The notes beneath the pieces are model-generated. The model saw only the letters and a list, made by a program, of their open reading frames with translations, did no database searches and had not been told where the DNA came from. 64,000 bases of DNA from Fulvimarina manganoxydans (GTDB lineage Bacteria; Pseudomonadota; Alphaproteobacteria; Rhizobiales; Rhizobiaceae), in NCBI RefSeq assembly GCF_900176465.1, contig NZ_FWXR01000012.1:62001-126000 (forward strand), in the 5' to 3' direction. How positions within the stretch are numbered: position 1 is the first letter of the stretch; each line of letters starts with the position of its first letter. The position numbers and the translations under genes are program-made. Of this stretch, positions 43,348 to 52,555 are shown one piece after another.

Positions 43348-44057
43348 GCAGTCCTCTCGGATACATCCCTGGTCCTTATGGAAAGCCGATCGCCGTCTTT
43401 CAGGTCGATGGCATGCCAGATGATTTCGCTCACGATTTCGATGGCTGCATGGACATTGCGGGCATTCACGACCCCAAGGCGCGCGAACGGTGCTTCGCCG
43501 AAATCTCGGGTGCGTGGAAAGAGAAAGGGCGCGTAGCGTTCGACGTTTTTCTCAAACATGGGGGGCGCAAAGTCCCGAGATTACGGCTGGAGCGCCCCGA
43601 AAAGCCCGCATACTTCGACATTCCCAACGACGCCAAGATCAATGAGGTGAAGGAGAATTGGGTATCGCTCGTTCTCGATCAGCCTGATTGGGCGAGCCGT
43701 TCGTGCGCATTGCTCGAAGTGCTGCGCGACAACGCGGAAAAGGCAGCCGAGTGGGACGTCGCTTCCGATGCAGACGTGTTCCATACGGTCCACGCGCTTA
43801 GCATGTCCATCCTTCTCACGTCGGCGATCGAGCATCTTTGTGAAGCAGAAATCGACTGCCTTGAAGCGGCGGCATTCTACGCACTGACCACACACGACCA
43901 ATGGTCTGAAGCCGGCATCGAATGGCTGCGTCCATTCCGCTTCACTTGGTTCAAAGACTGGATCTCTGAGCGGCCGGCCTATCGCGAATTCGCATCTGGA
44001 ATGCGGACCGTGAACCCAGACATTCCCGCCTGGGTGGAGAAGGGAGGTCGAGCATGA
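43344..44057 (+). CDS. Phage protein of unknown function
   Basis: A 237-residue protein (MSSPLGYIPGPYGKPIAVFQ) with no family I recognise. It is rich in Trp and acidic residues, with a mainly helical C-terminal half. The start is ATG 43344, coupled to the preceding small gene; the end overlaps the ParB-like gene by 4 bases. It belongs to the early replication operon by position. Confidence 0.6.
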   Translation: MSSPLGYIPGPYGKPIAVFQVDGMPDDFAHDFDGCMDIAGIHDPKARERCFAEISGAWKEKGRVAFDVFLKHGGRKVPRLRLERPEKPAYFDIPNDAKINEVKENWVSLVLDQPDWASRSCALLEVLRDNAEKAAEWDVASDADVFHTVHALSMSILLTSAIEHLCEAEIDCLEAAAFYALTTHDQWSEAGIEWLRPFRFTWFKDWISERPAYREFASGMRTVNPDIPAWVEKGGRA

Positions 44058-44893
44058 GCCAGATCACCCGTATTCCCATTGATAGCATTGACCGCCGGGC
44101 AGATTGCAGGATTCCGGACGGCGATACGATCACCAATCTTGCTGAATCGATCGAGGCTGTTGGTCTGATCAACCCTATCCGCGTCCGTCGCGTGGGCGGG
44201 CGGTACGAACTGATTGCCGGCTCGCATCGGTATGCGGCTGTCGATAGCCTAGACTGGCGAGAAATACCGGCTGTCATCGTTGATGACGACGATCTCCATG
44301 CCGAACTGGCGATGATCGACGAAAACCTCTGCCGGGCGGAATTGTCTCCGTCCGACAGGGCTCGCCAGACGGCGCGGCGAAAGTCGATTTACGAGGAGCT
44401 TCACCCAGAGACTCGCCCAACGTCTGAGGGCGGCGGCGGGCGCAACAATCAAACTCGTCGCCAAGTTGGCGACGATATAGCCGAGCGCTTCACTGCTAAC
44501 ACCGCAGCCGCGACCGGGCAGTCCGAGCGCAAGGTCCAGCGCGACGCCGAGCGCGGCGAGAAGGTCGTTGCTGCCGCTCATGACCTTGTGCGGCACTCTC
44601 GTCTGGACACCGGTCGATATCTGGATGAACTCAAGCGATGCGCTCCTGAAGAGCAGGTCGAGCGGGTCCGGCGCGATCTCGAAGCCCGGGTGTCGCGCGC
44701 TAAACGTGTTAGCTCCACCACTGGAGAGAATGCCGCGCTCTTCCCTCGCTTCTGCAAACTTGCCGAGGAGATGACAGCGCTCTCGAACGCCGATCTCATT
44801 GAAAGCGCCGGGCAACAGCGGTCGTCGCTGGCGGGTTGGGTATCGACGCTCTCCGACAAGATGGATGTACTCTGGGCGGAGGTGGGCAAATGA
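44054..44893 (+). CDS. ParB/RepB/Spo0J N-terminal-domain protein
   Basis: A 279-residue protein. The ParB N-terminal (CTPase/nuclease-like) domain spans about 1-95: ADCRIPDGDTITNLAESIEA, GLINPIRVRR, YELIAGSHRYAA and DENLCRAELSPSDRARQ. A helix-turn-helix-like stretch follows (AATGQSERKVQRDAERGE). Phage and ICE homologues act in replication or gene control rather than chromosome segregation. No parA is nearby. It is coupled to the DUF1376 gene. Confidence 0.82.
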   Translation: MSQITRIPIDSIDRRADCRIPDGDTITNLAESIEAVGLINPIRVRRVGGRYELIAGSHRYAAVDSLDWREIPAVIVDDDDLHAELAMIDENLCRAELSPSDRARQTARRKSIYEELHPETRPTSEGGGGRNNQTRRQVGDDIAERFTANTAAATGQSERKVQRDAERGEKVVAAAHDLVRHSRLDTGRYLDELKRCAPEEQVERVRRDLEARVSRAKRVSSTTGENAALFPRFCKLAEEMTALSNADLIESAGQQRSSLAGWVSTLSDKMDVLWAEVGK

Positions 44894-45360
44894 ACGCTCG
44901 CGCCTGGATGCCCCTCTACGTCGGCGACTATCTCGCCGATACCGCTCATCTCAATGCCGCTCAGCACGGCGCCTACCTGCTTCTCATTCTGCATTATTGG
45001 CGGAAAGGCGGCCTGCCGGACGACGACGCGCAGCTTGCGCAGATCGCCAGGATGTCGGCTGCTGAGTGGAAGCGCAATCGCTCAGTCCTCAGTGCATTCT
45101 TTCAGGATGGCTGGCAGCACGGTCGCATTGATCGCGAACTCGCGGAGGCAAAGCACAAATACGATCGCCGTGCCGAGGCAGGCGCGAAGGGCAATGCCAA
45201 GCGTTGGGGCCATCGCAATGCGATCGCAATGGGATCGCAATCACAATCACAGTCACATCCACTACGTGGAAGTCTTAGCCAAGGGAGGAAGGTCTCTAAC
45301 GTAGAAGGTAGGGCTCTAGGGCTCGCGGTCGTCAATGGCAGCGTGGGAGGCGAGCTATGA
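44890..45360 (+). CDS. DUF1376 domain protein (phage replication-associated)
   Basis: A 156-residue protein. DUF1376 spans about 3-85 (WMPLYVGDYLADTAHLNAAQ, GAYLLLILHYWRKGGLPDDD), followed by EAGAKGNAKRWGHR and a Ser/Gln-rich tail. Such proteins sit beside phage helicases and primases and resemble DnaT/DnaD-type primosome factors. ATG 44890 overlaps the ParB-like stop. Confidence 0.82.
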   Translation: MNARAWMPLYVGDYLADTAHLNAAQHGAYLLLILHYWRKGGLPDDDAQLAQIARMSAAEWKRNRSVLSAFFQDGWQHGRIDRELAEAKHKYDRRAEAGAKGNAKRWGHRNAIAMGSQSQSQSHPLRGSLSQGRKVSNVEGRALGLAVVNGSVGGEL

Positions 45361-46850
45361 AGTTCACCCTCCACCCCCATCAGACGCGTGCTCTCGACAT
45401 GCTGCGTTCGTCCCTTGGCTCGGGCAAGCGGCGGCCGATGGTTCAGGCTCCGACCGGCTTCGGAAAGACGCTTCTGGCGGCATCGATCGTCGAGGGCGCA
45501 CGCGCCAAAGGCAATCGCGTCTTGTTCACCGTCCCATCGATCTCGCTCGTCGATCAGACCGTTGGGCGGTTCTATGAGCAAGGCATCCACTGCGTGGGCG
45601 TCATGCAGGGGCAGCATCCGTTGACCGACGGCACGCAGCCGGTTCAGGTGGCCTCAATCCAGACGCTGATGCGTCGAAAGCTCCCGAAGGCAGACCTCGT
45701 CGTCATCGACGAAGCCCATCAGTGGTTTCAGTTCGTCGGCGAGTGGATGGCTGACGGCGATTGGCGGCGCGTACCGTTCATCGGGCTCTCGGCGACGCCT
45801 TGGACGAAGGGACTTGGCAAGCACTACGACGACTTGCTGGTTGCCGCGCGCATTGGCGAACTTATCGACGGCGGCTTCCTTTCACCCTTCAAGGTCTTCG
45901 CGCCCTCGCATCCAGACCTGTCGAAGGTGCGGACGGTGGCCGGGGATTATCACGAGGGCCAGTTGTCGGATGTCATGAGGCAGCCGACCCTGGTCGCCGA
46001 TGTCGTCTCGACCTGGCTTCGCCTTGGCGAGGAGCGTCCGACGCTTTGCTTCGCTGTCGATCGCGCCCATGCCCGCAAGCTCGCGAACGAGTTCGAGGCG
46101 GCCGGCGTGCCGTGCGGCTATGTCGACGCGAACACACCGGGAGACGAGCGCACGCGGATGGGCCAACGTCTCGCCGAGGGCCAACTCAGGGTCATCTGCA
46201 ATGTCGGATGCCTGACAACGGGTGTCGACTGGGATGTCCGCTGCATCATCCTGGCCAGGCCAACCAAGTCTGAGATGCTGTTCACCCAGATCATCGGCCG
46301 CGGTCTTCGCACTGCCGAAGGGAAGGACCATTGCCTGATCCTCGACCATTCGGACACGACGCTGCGCCTCGGTTTCGTGACGGATATCCATCACAAAAAT
46401 CTTGATCTGGGAAAGCATCAGACAGGCGGCGGCGCTTCGGCCGAGAAAGAGCCGCCAAAGCCAAAGGAATGCCCATCGTGCTCGTATCTCAAGCCGGCCG
46501 GCGTCCATCAGTGCCCATCGTGTGGTTTCATGCCCGAACGCCAATCGCCGATCGAAGAAAAGGCCGGTGAACTCGTTCAGCTGAATGGCAGGCGGGCAAA
46601 GAAGGCCGAGGCGACACCAGAGGAGAAACAAGCGTTCTATTCGATGGCGCTCGCCTACCAGCGCGCCCATGGGAAGAGCGAGAAGTTCGCGGTCGCCAAG
46701 TACAAGGCGAAGTTTGGCGTCTGGCCCCGTGGCCTGAACTCAACGCTGATCGAGCCGGATGAAGCATTCTTGCGAGCGCTTCGAGCCGATCAAATCCGTT
46801 GGGCGAAGAAACAGGAGAAACTGAAGCGGGAGGTGCGCCATGCTGCGTGA
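45357..46850 (+). CDS. DEAD/DEAH-box (SF2) helicase
   Basis: A 497-residue SF2 helicase. Motif I APTGFGKT is near residue 31, motif II DEAH near 118, motif III SATPW near 145 and motif VI QIIGRGLRTAEGK near 315. A C-terminal zinc finger has paired CPSC motifs (ECPSCSYLKPAGVHQCPSCG near 372-392). The phage replication helicase role follows from the neighbours. It overlaps the primase by about 11 bases in a different frame. Confidence 0.88.
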   Translation: MKFTLHPHQTRALDMLRSSLGSGKRRPMVQAPTGFGKTLLAASIVEGARAKGNRVLFTVPSISLVDQTVGRFYEQGIHCVGVMQGQHPLTDGTQPVQVASIQTLMRRKLPKADLVVIDEAHQWFQFVGEWMADGDWRRVPFIGLSATPWTKGLGKHYDDLLVAARIGELIDGGFLSPFKVFAPSHPDLSKVRTVAGDYHEGQLSDVMRQPTLVADVVSTWLRLGEERPTLCFAVDRAHARKLANEFEAAGVPCGYVDANTPGDERTRMGQRLAEGQLRVICNVGCLTTGVDWDVRCIILARPTKSEMLFTQIIGRGLRTAEGKDHCLILDHSDTTLRLGFVTDIHHKNLDLGKHQTGGGASAEKEPPKPKECPSCSYLKPAGVHQCPSCGFMPERQSPIEEKAGELVQLNGRRAKKAEATPEEKQAFYSMALAYQRAHGKSEKFAVAKYKAKFGVWPRGLNSTLIEPDEAFLRALRADQIRWAKKQEKLKREVRHAA

Positions 46851-47790
46851 TCGTACCCCGCTCAAGGATAAAGCGCTCGGCCGTTGGCCGGGCATCCTGT
46901 CGGCCGTTGGCCTTTCGCCTCGCAGCCTGTCGGGCCGACATGGGCCTTGCCCTCTCTGCAACGGCGGCAAAGACCGATTCCGCTTCGACGACAAGGATGG
47001 ACGCGGAACGTGGATCTGCTCTCAGTGCGGCGCAGGCGACGGCATCGAGCTGGTGAAGCGCTTTCTCGGGATCGAGTTCAAAGATGCTGCCGTCGAGATT
47101 GAAAAGCACATCGGGCAGGCACCCATTGCGCGATCCTCGATCGGCATCGCGCAGAGCGATGAAGCCCAGCGAAACGAAATGCGTGCAATATGGAAGCGGT
47201 CGCGGGCAATAACGGCTGACGATCCGGCGGGGCGCTACCTCAATTCGCGAACCGGCCTGCGGACGTTTCCGTCGTGCCTACGCTTCAGTCCGGACGAGCG
47301 ATATGGGCCGGGCGCATTCCATCCGGCCATGATCGCAAAAGTCGATCCCTCTGATGCCGCGATCGCGAAGGGCGAGCGCTCAGCTCTTCATCGGACGTTC
47401 CTCTCGCCAGAGGGGGCAAAAGCTACCGTCGACAATCCGCGCAAGATGCTCGGGACGATGCCGTCTGGTGCAGCCGTACGGCTGATGCAGCATCAGGACG
47501 TTCTTGGGGTCGCCGAGGGTATTGAGACCGCGCTCTCGGCGGCAACGATCTTCAATGTGCCGACGTGGGCCGCGTTAACGGCTGGACTGCTGGAGGAGTG
47601 GACGCCCCCTGAGATCGTCACGACGGTCTTCGTCTTCGGCGACAACGATCACTCCTTCACCGGACAAGCTTCGGCCTTCCGACTGGCGCAGAAGCTGAAG
47701 GCGAAAGGCTTCGACGTCATCGTGGAGTTGTCGCCGCTCTTTGGCACTGACTGGAATGACGAGCATCGCCGCGAATTGGAGGTGGCGTGA
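46840..47790 (+). CDS. Phage primase with zinc ribbon and Toprim domain
   Basis: A 316-residue protein. The zinc-ribbon primase motif is GPCPLCNGGKDRFRFDDKDG then WICSQCGAGDGIELV (Cys pairs near 37-40 and 64-67). The Toprim domain is at about 215-310 (VLGVAEGIETALSAATIF, VFVFGDNDHSFTGQASAFRL, with Glu and Asp-x-Asp metal residues). It lacks a helicase domain; the SF2 helicase before it may supply that role. Confidence 0.85.
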   Translation: MLRDRTPLKDKALGRWPGILSAVGLSPRSLSGRHGPCPLCNGGKDRFRFDDKDGRGTWICSQCGAGDGIELVKRFLGIEFKDAAVEIEKHIGQAPIARSSIGIAQSDEAQRNEMRAIWKRSRAITADDPAGRYLNSRTGLRTFPSCLRFSPDERYGPGAFHPAMIAKVDPSDAAIAKGERSALHRTFLSPEGAKATVDNPRKMLGTMPSGAAVRLMQHQDVLGVAEGIETALSAATIFNVPTWAALTAGLLEEWTPPEIVTTVFVFGDNDHSFTGQASAFRLAQKLKAKGFDVIVELSPLFGTDWNDEHRRELEVA

Positions 47791-48080
47791 TGGTGGCTCC
47801 AGTCTTGATGACGTGGGACGAGGTAATCGACGTTCGAACGGCGGTAATCCATAGCGGCAAGTCTGACGCGACAATCCGCCGGCTATGTAAACAGCATGGT
47901 CTTTCGCGACAGACCACACCCCATGCCCCCTTGGAGATTTCGTTAGTCGCCCTTGAAATGGCACTTCACGGGGATTTCGAAGCTATCGAGCTGCTGCGCG
48001 AAGGTCACAGGTCAAATGATCGTGTGATCCGCTATCTTCATCATCTTGGCCTTCCAATACCGCGAAATGACCAAACCTGA
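47790..48080 (+). CDS. Small phage protein of unknown function
   Basis: A 96-residue protein (MVAPVLMTWDEVIDVRTAVI, SGKSDATIRRLCKQHGLSRQ) with a probable helix-turn-helix in that segment. It overlaps the primase stop (TGATG). It may be a regulator or resolvase-like DNA-binding factor; not recognised. Confidence 0.5.
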   Translation: MVAPVLMTWDEVIDVRTAVIHSGKSDATIRRLCKQHGLSRQTTPHAPLEISLVALEMALHGDFEAIELLREGHRSNDRVIRYLHHLGLPIPRNDQT

Positions 48081-48148
48081 CTAAACGTGCCTAATCCAAA
48101 AGGCGCGGCAGATAAGCTAATATCCCATCGGATCACGGAGTTGAACTG

Positions 48149-48349
48149 ATGGGATACGCTAATATTCACCTCAAAGGCGGCAAAGTCACTCCTGCCTTTC
48201 AGTTGGCTTTATTCGACGCTGCCAATCGCGCTGGCATGACAGTCAACGAGTTCGTCTTGATGGCGACTGCTGAAAGACTTGTCGCACGCGGCGTTGCCAT
48301 CCCCGGCGTCTTCCGTCCCGGCGACATCAAGGGGACGATGGCTGCCTAA
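48149..48349 (+). CDS. Small phage protein, ribbon-helix-helix-like
   Basis: A 66-residue protein (GYANIHLKGGKVTPAFQLAL, AGMTVNEFVLMATAERLVAR). The beta-strand followed by two helices with GMTVNEFV fits an Arc/ribbon-helix-helix repressor. CGGAGTTGAACTG precedes the ATG. The next gene begins at its stop. Confidence 0.5.
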   Translation: MGYANIHLKGGKVTPAFQLALFDAANRAGMTVNEFVLMATAERLVARGVAIPGVFRPGDIKGTMAA

Positions 48350-48663
48350 TGAACACTTTGCCTTTCCAGAACGACGATCACCACGAGGCCTATGAGGCGG
48401 CTGCCGATATGCTGCTGGACGAAGCGGATCGCTTTGCGGAAGGCGTCGCCATTGCTGTCGTGAATAGCGCTGAGGAAGGAGAGGTCACCCAGCACGCAAT
48501 CGACCTTGGCGCGGCAATGATGACGGGGGCGCTTCGAGCGAAGATGGAGCTTCAGGGCTACCCAACAGAATGCCTGGCGCCCTGCCTGAATAGAGCCCGT
48601 CGGGCATTTGCCGACACCATCGACTTGTTGACGGGTGACGATTCATCCCGAGGCGTCCACTGA
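48349..48663 (+). CDS. Phage protein of unknown function
   Basis: A 104-residue acidic helical protein (AYEAAADMLLDEADRFAEGV) with no recognised domain. It overlaps its neighbours on both sides by one base, which supports an operon and the chosen boundaries. Confidence 0.5.
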   Translation: MNTLPFQNDDHHEAYEAAADMLLDEADRFAEGVAIAVVNSAEEGEVTQHAIDLGAAMMTGALRAKMELQGYPTECLAPCLNRARRAFADTIDLLTGDDSSRGVH

Positions 48664-50921
48664 TGGCGCGGCTTTCCTCGCAAGAGAAGTACGACATTGC
48701 GCTCACCCTTGCGGGGGAGATCGATCCGCGCCTGTCACCTTGGTCTGATCCGAGGACCAGGACGGAAGCGGCGAACATTATCGCTACGATCGAGAACCGC
48801 TTTGACATTGGCACGCCTCGGGCATTCGGAGCGTCGAAGACGAAGAATTACGGTTCGCGCTCCGATGTCGTGAAGCAGAATAGCCAATACTCGACGTGGA
48901 ACGATGCCAGAAGCCGGGCCACGGCACGGGCGAATTACACACGGTTCAAGGACGAGATCGACAAGGTCGTCGAGGATTTCGAGAAGGGCAAGGTAGCCCC
49001 GACCCGGCCGGACGCGACCCACTATTACGCCCCGGAGGCGATGAAGGCGCTGACCGGTCGCCCAAATCCCGCCTGGGCGCCGAGTCTCGATAGCCGCATG
49101 AGGCAGGGCGCGCACGTTTTCGGCGCGATGCCGAGCCTTTACGGCCCTAGTGCGCCCCGCCCGATGAACTACCCGACCCCTCAGGTCGAGCGGGCCTATC
49201 TCGCTCCAACACTCGATAGCATCCCGGTTCCGACAATGGCCGGCCTTGGACGCGATGTGGCATCGCGAATGCGAGGGTTCCCCGAGACGCCACGCCCGCA
49301 GACGGCCAGCCTCCCCGCCTCCGTTATGGATCGCATCGCGGGGTTTTCGACGACGCCCTCTTCTATGACTGCCTACGCGCCGCCGTCTTCAATGCCAAAC
49401 CGCGCAGCGGCCGCGATCGAAGCGCAAATTGCGGGCGTAGCGTCTTCGGTTGATCGTCGCCCCTCGCCGATGCCGGGTATCCAAGCTTACAGCCCCGTGG
49501 CCGGGCCTGCGGAACTTGCGGCCGTCGCCCTTTCTCGCGCACGCACGGCTGGCATTCCGACGCCGACACGGGCTCAACCCAATGTGCCGACACCGACAGC
49601 GCGGCCGAGCTTTGGCTTGTCCGACGCGGTCATGTCTCGCATGCCTGATATGCCGGCCACGATGCCTAGCCTTGCCGACATGCGGACAAAGGCAGCGCAG
49701 CAGACCGCATCGCTCCCGGCCAGCGTGTCGGAGCGCATGGCGGGCTTCCCGTCGATGGGCTCGCTCAACGACGTGGCGAGCTACCAGGGCACAATGGGCC
49801 AACCGGCGCGATCTATGCCGGCTAATGTCCCGGCGCCTTCGCCCGCACCGCGCAACAACATCGAGGCAGCGGCGAAACAGCTCGGGGCTCCGGTCACGGC
49901 TGGGTTCTCTGGCGCAACGATGCGCGGTCTCCTCGGGGCCATTGGAGACGAGAAGCCGCAGATACAGAGCGCACCGCTCAATGCACCTAAGGCCGATCGC
50001 GTCGTCTCTCAGGCAGCGCCAAAGGCCGGTAGGGTCGCAGATCAGCAAAGCATGATCCAATCGCGCTTTGACAATGCTCCGATGAACACGCCGACCATGA
50101 CGCAGATGGTGGCAGAGCCGAAGGGCTATCTCTCCGATCGGTATGGCGCGCGCGCCCAGCCGGCAAGTCTCCAGGCTCGCACGCCGACTGTCACGCCGAC
50201 GCGGGCGAATGCAATGCAAGGGCCACAGATTGCGGCTCGATCGCCGTCTCTCCCGGCAACGGGTCCGATGCCCAACGCTCGCCCTGGCGTCTCGTCCATG
50301 GCTCCGCAGGCAACGGCCATGTCATTTGCCCCGGCGCAACAGACGCGGGCGCCGCAGTTTGCCGAGGTGATGACACCGCAAGCGCCAGCGCGCACGCGCA
50401 GCATCGCGCCTCGCACGGTCAACGATCCAATCGCGGTCGCTGATCGGCAGACACGCAGCCTCGGCGCTCCGTCGATCCCTGATGCACCTCGCCAGACGGG
50501 CGGGCTCCTCGGTGCAATCGGCAATGCCTTCGGCGGTATGTCGGATACGATGGGCGGCTTTGGCGGTGTGGCTGGCGGGCTTCTCGGCGGCGCTATCGCT
50601 GGCCCAGCCGGTGCGGTGGTCGGCAGCATGGTTGGCCGCGCATTCGGGGGCAACACAGGCGGCGGCAATCTCTCGCAGACGGCTCGCAGTGCTCTTGCCA
50701 ACGGGTGGAGCGGGTTTGGCCCGGCGCCGCAGTCCTATGAGCAATTCAGCCGCTCGTCAGGTGGTGGCGGGAGCTTTAGCGGTGGCGGGCGACCTCGGGG
50801 CCTCTTCGGCGAGCGGAACGACGCGGCATCAAGCGCGCTGCCCGGCAAGACGACGACCTACAGCGACGGCCGGACGGAAAAGGATGGCCCGAGCAAAAGC
50901 ACCGGGAAGGGCAAACGTTGA
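48663..50921 (+). CDS. Large phage virion protein with N-terminal SleB-like cell-wall hydrolase domain
   Basis: A 752-residue protein. The first ~140 residues resemble SleB-type cell-wall hydrolases: KYDIALTLAGEIDPRLS with the catalytic-type Glu, ANIIATIENRF, and THYYAPEAMKALTGRPNPAW then GAHVFG. A long Pro/Ala/Met-rich, repeat-like region follows (for example SLPASV-DRIAGF and SLPASVSERMAGF units), and then a Gly-rich membrane-like zipper (GGLLGGAIAGPAGAVVGSMV) near 640-670. This suggests a peptidoglycan-cutting protein injected with the genome. It overlaps the next gene (TGATG). Confidence 0.65.
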   Translation: MARLSSQEKYDIALTLAGEIDPRLSPWSDPRTRTEAANIIATIENRFDIGTPRAFGASKTKNYGSRSDVVKQNSQYSTWNDARSRATARANYTRFKDEIDKVVEDFEKGKVAPTRPDATHYYAPEAMKALTGRPNPAWAPSLDSRMRQGAHVFGAMPSLYGPSAPRPMNYPTPQVERAYLAPTLDSIPVPTMAGLGRDVASRMRGFPETPRPQTASLPASVMDRIAGFSTTPSSMTAYAPPSSMPNRAAAAIEAQIAGVASSVDRRPSPMPGIQAYSPVAGPAELAAVALSRARTAGIPTPTRAQPNVPTPTARPSFGLSDAVMSRMPDMPATMPSLADMRTKAAQQTASLPASVSERMAGFPSMGSLNDVASYQGTMGQPARSMPANVPAPSPAPRNNIEAAAKQLGAPVTAGFSGATMRGLLGAIGDEKPQIQSAPLNAPKADRVVSQAAPKAGRVADQQSMIQSRFDNAPMNTPTMTQMVAEPKGYLSDRYGARAQPASLQARTPTVTPTRANAMQGPQIAARSPSLPATGPMPNARPGVSSMAPQATAMSFAPAQQTRAPQFAEVMTPQAPARTRSIAPRTVNDPIAVADRQTRSLGAPSIPDAPRQTGGLLGAIGNAFGGMSDTMGGFGGVAGGLLGGAIAGPAGAVVGSMVGRAFGGNTGGGNLSQTARSALANGWSGFGPAPQSYEQFSRSSGGGGSFSGGGRPRGLFGERNDAASSALPGKTTTYSDGRTEKDGPSKSTGKGKR

Positions 50922-52555
50922 TGGCGTCGATCTATGATCAATTCATCGGCACGGTCGGCCAGGGGGTCACAAACCCTTATGGCCTTGCCGCCGTGGCTGC
51001 GACCGGCAAGCACGAAAGCGGCTATTCCGCCCGCAATGCCTACGGCCAGTGGTCGGACCCAGCCGAAAGCGGCTCTCCCGGCCAAGCGGGCGGCATCTTG
51101 TCTTGGCGCAATGAGCGCCTTGCCAACCTTCGCCGTTTTGCTTCGGCTCGGGGTGATGATCCGAACCGCCCTTCACCGCAGACACAGGCCGAGTTTTTCC
51201 TTCAAGAGGACCCGGCGCTTGTCCAACGGCTGAACAGCGCGGGCAGCATCGATGAGGCGCAGAGCCTCATGAACAACGCATGGCGCTTTGCCGGATATAA
51301 TCGGCCGGGCGGAGAGGCTTCGCGGCGGCGCAATACGGCCGCCGGCTATCTCTCAGACATCAGCAACGGCGAATTGACCGCCGGTCCTTCCGAATACACT
51401 GCGCCCGTTCAAGGAGGTTCGTATATGGCCGGTTATCCGTCCACGACAGGAGGTCTCGGCGGGCTCGGGGGCATCCCCATGCCTCAGCCAGAGAAGGAAA
51501 AGCCCGGCTTCTTCCAGTCTGGAGAGTTCGGCGATGTCCTTCAGGCGGTCGGCCTTTCCCTCTTATCATCACCGCGAAATGCGCCGCTTCAGAATTTCGG
51601 GACCAATCTTCTTCAACTCGAAGGCAAGCGGGAAAAGACCACTCAGCGCAACGCGACCCTCGAATATCTGAAGGCAAACCATCCTGAGATTGTCGGGGCG
51701 GTCGAGGCCGGCTTGCCGATCGGAGATGCTTTCCGCATTGCGCAGGCATCTCGTCAGCAGCGCATGGACGCAGATCAGCGCTCATCCCGTGTCGAATATC
51801 TGCGCGGGATCGATCCTGCGCTCGCCGATGCCGTTCAGTCCGGCGTCATCGATGCGGACGATGCCTACAAGATGTATGTCGATCGGAACGATCCGACGGC
51901 GAACGAGGTGAACTATGGCCTCTCACCTGTCTATGGCCGGGACGCGGAGGGTAACCTGGTTGTCGGGCAGATGGGGTCGGATGGCTCGATCGCCCGCTCT
52001 CGCACCCCGGACGGATTCACGCCGGTTTCGCCCTACGATCTGAACCGAGACAAGGCAGCAGGAACCGCTTTCGGGAAGGAAACGGGCGCGGCCGCCGCCG
52101 GAGCGCCCTCGGGCATCAGGATTGCCAATCAGGTCTCGCAGCAGGTCAGCGATCTCATTAATGATCCTTATCTTCCGCGCATGATCGGTCCCATCGACTC
52201 CCGGCTGCCTAACTGGTCGCCGGAATCGAACCGTGTCCAGGCTCGCATTGATCAGTTGCAGGGCGGCGCCTTCCTCCAGGCTCGCGAGATGCTGAAGGGA
52301 GGCGGCCAGATCACCGACTTCGAAGGCAAGAAGGCGGAGGCGGCATTTGTCCGCATGAACCAGGCCCAAAGCGTCGAGGATTTTCAAGGCGCGCTTCGAG
52401 AGTTCAACGATGCGGTGGTCGCTGGCGCACAGAAGCTTTCCCAGGCGGCCGCCGATCCCCGTTCTGGTCCGATGCCTGACGCGCCTGTTGATGCCGTTTC
52501 CTCGGGCGGCGGTTGGCAAGACGTTGATGGCGTTCGCATCCGGAGGGCTCGATAA
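50921..52555 (+). CDS. Phage virion protein with tail-lysozyme-like N-terminus
   Basis: A 544-residue protein. Residues 1-150 (GLAAVAATGKHESGYSARNA, GQAGGILSWRNERLANLRRF, NAWRFAGYNRPGGEASRRR) match phage tail-tip lysozyme domains, with the catalytic-type Glu in KHESGY. The rest is helical with a Pro/Gly linker and no recognised fold. ATG 50921 overlaps the stop of the preceding gene. Together with the flanking large proteins it resembles a podovirus-type injection set. Confidence 0.68.
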   Translation: MASIYDQFIGTVGQGVTNPYGLAAVAATGKHESGYSARNAYGQWSDPAESGSPGQAGGILSWRNERLANLRRFASARGDDPNRPSPQTQAEFFLQEDPALVQRLNSAGSIDEAQSLMNNAWRFAGYNRPGGEASRRRNTAAGYLSDISNGELTAGPSEYTAPVQGGSYMAGYPSTTGGLGGLGGIPMPQPEKEKPGFFQSGEFGDVLQAVGLSLLSSPRNAPLQNFGTNLLQLEGKREKTTQRNATLEYLKANHPEIVGAVEAGLPIGDAFRIAQASRQQRMDADQRSSRVEYLRGIDPALADAVQSGVIDADDAYKMYVDRNDPTANEVNYGLSPVYGRDAEGNLVVGQMGSDGSIARSRTPDGFTPVSPYDLNRDKAAGTAFGKETGAAAAGAPSGIRIANQVSQQVSDLINDPYLPRMIGPIDSRLPNWSPESNRVQARIDQLQGGAFLQAREMLKGGGQITDFEGKKAEAAFVRMNQAQSVEDFQGALREFNDAVVAGAQKLSQAAADPRSGPMPDAPVDAVSSGGGWQDVDGVRIRRAR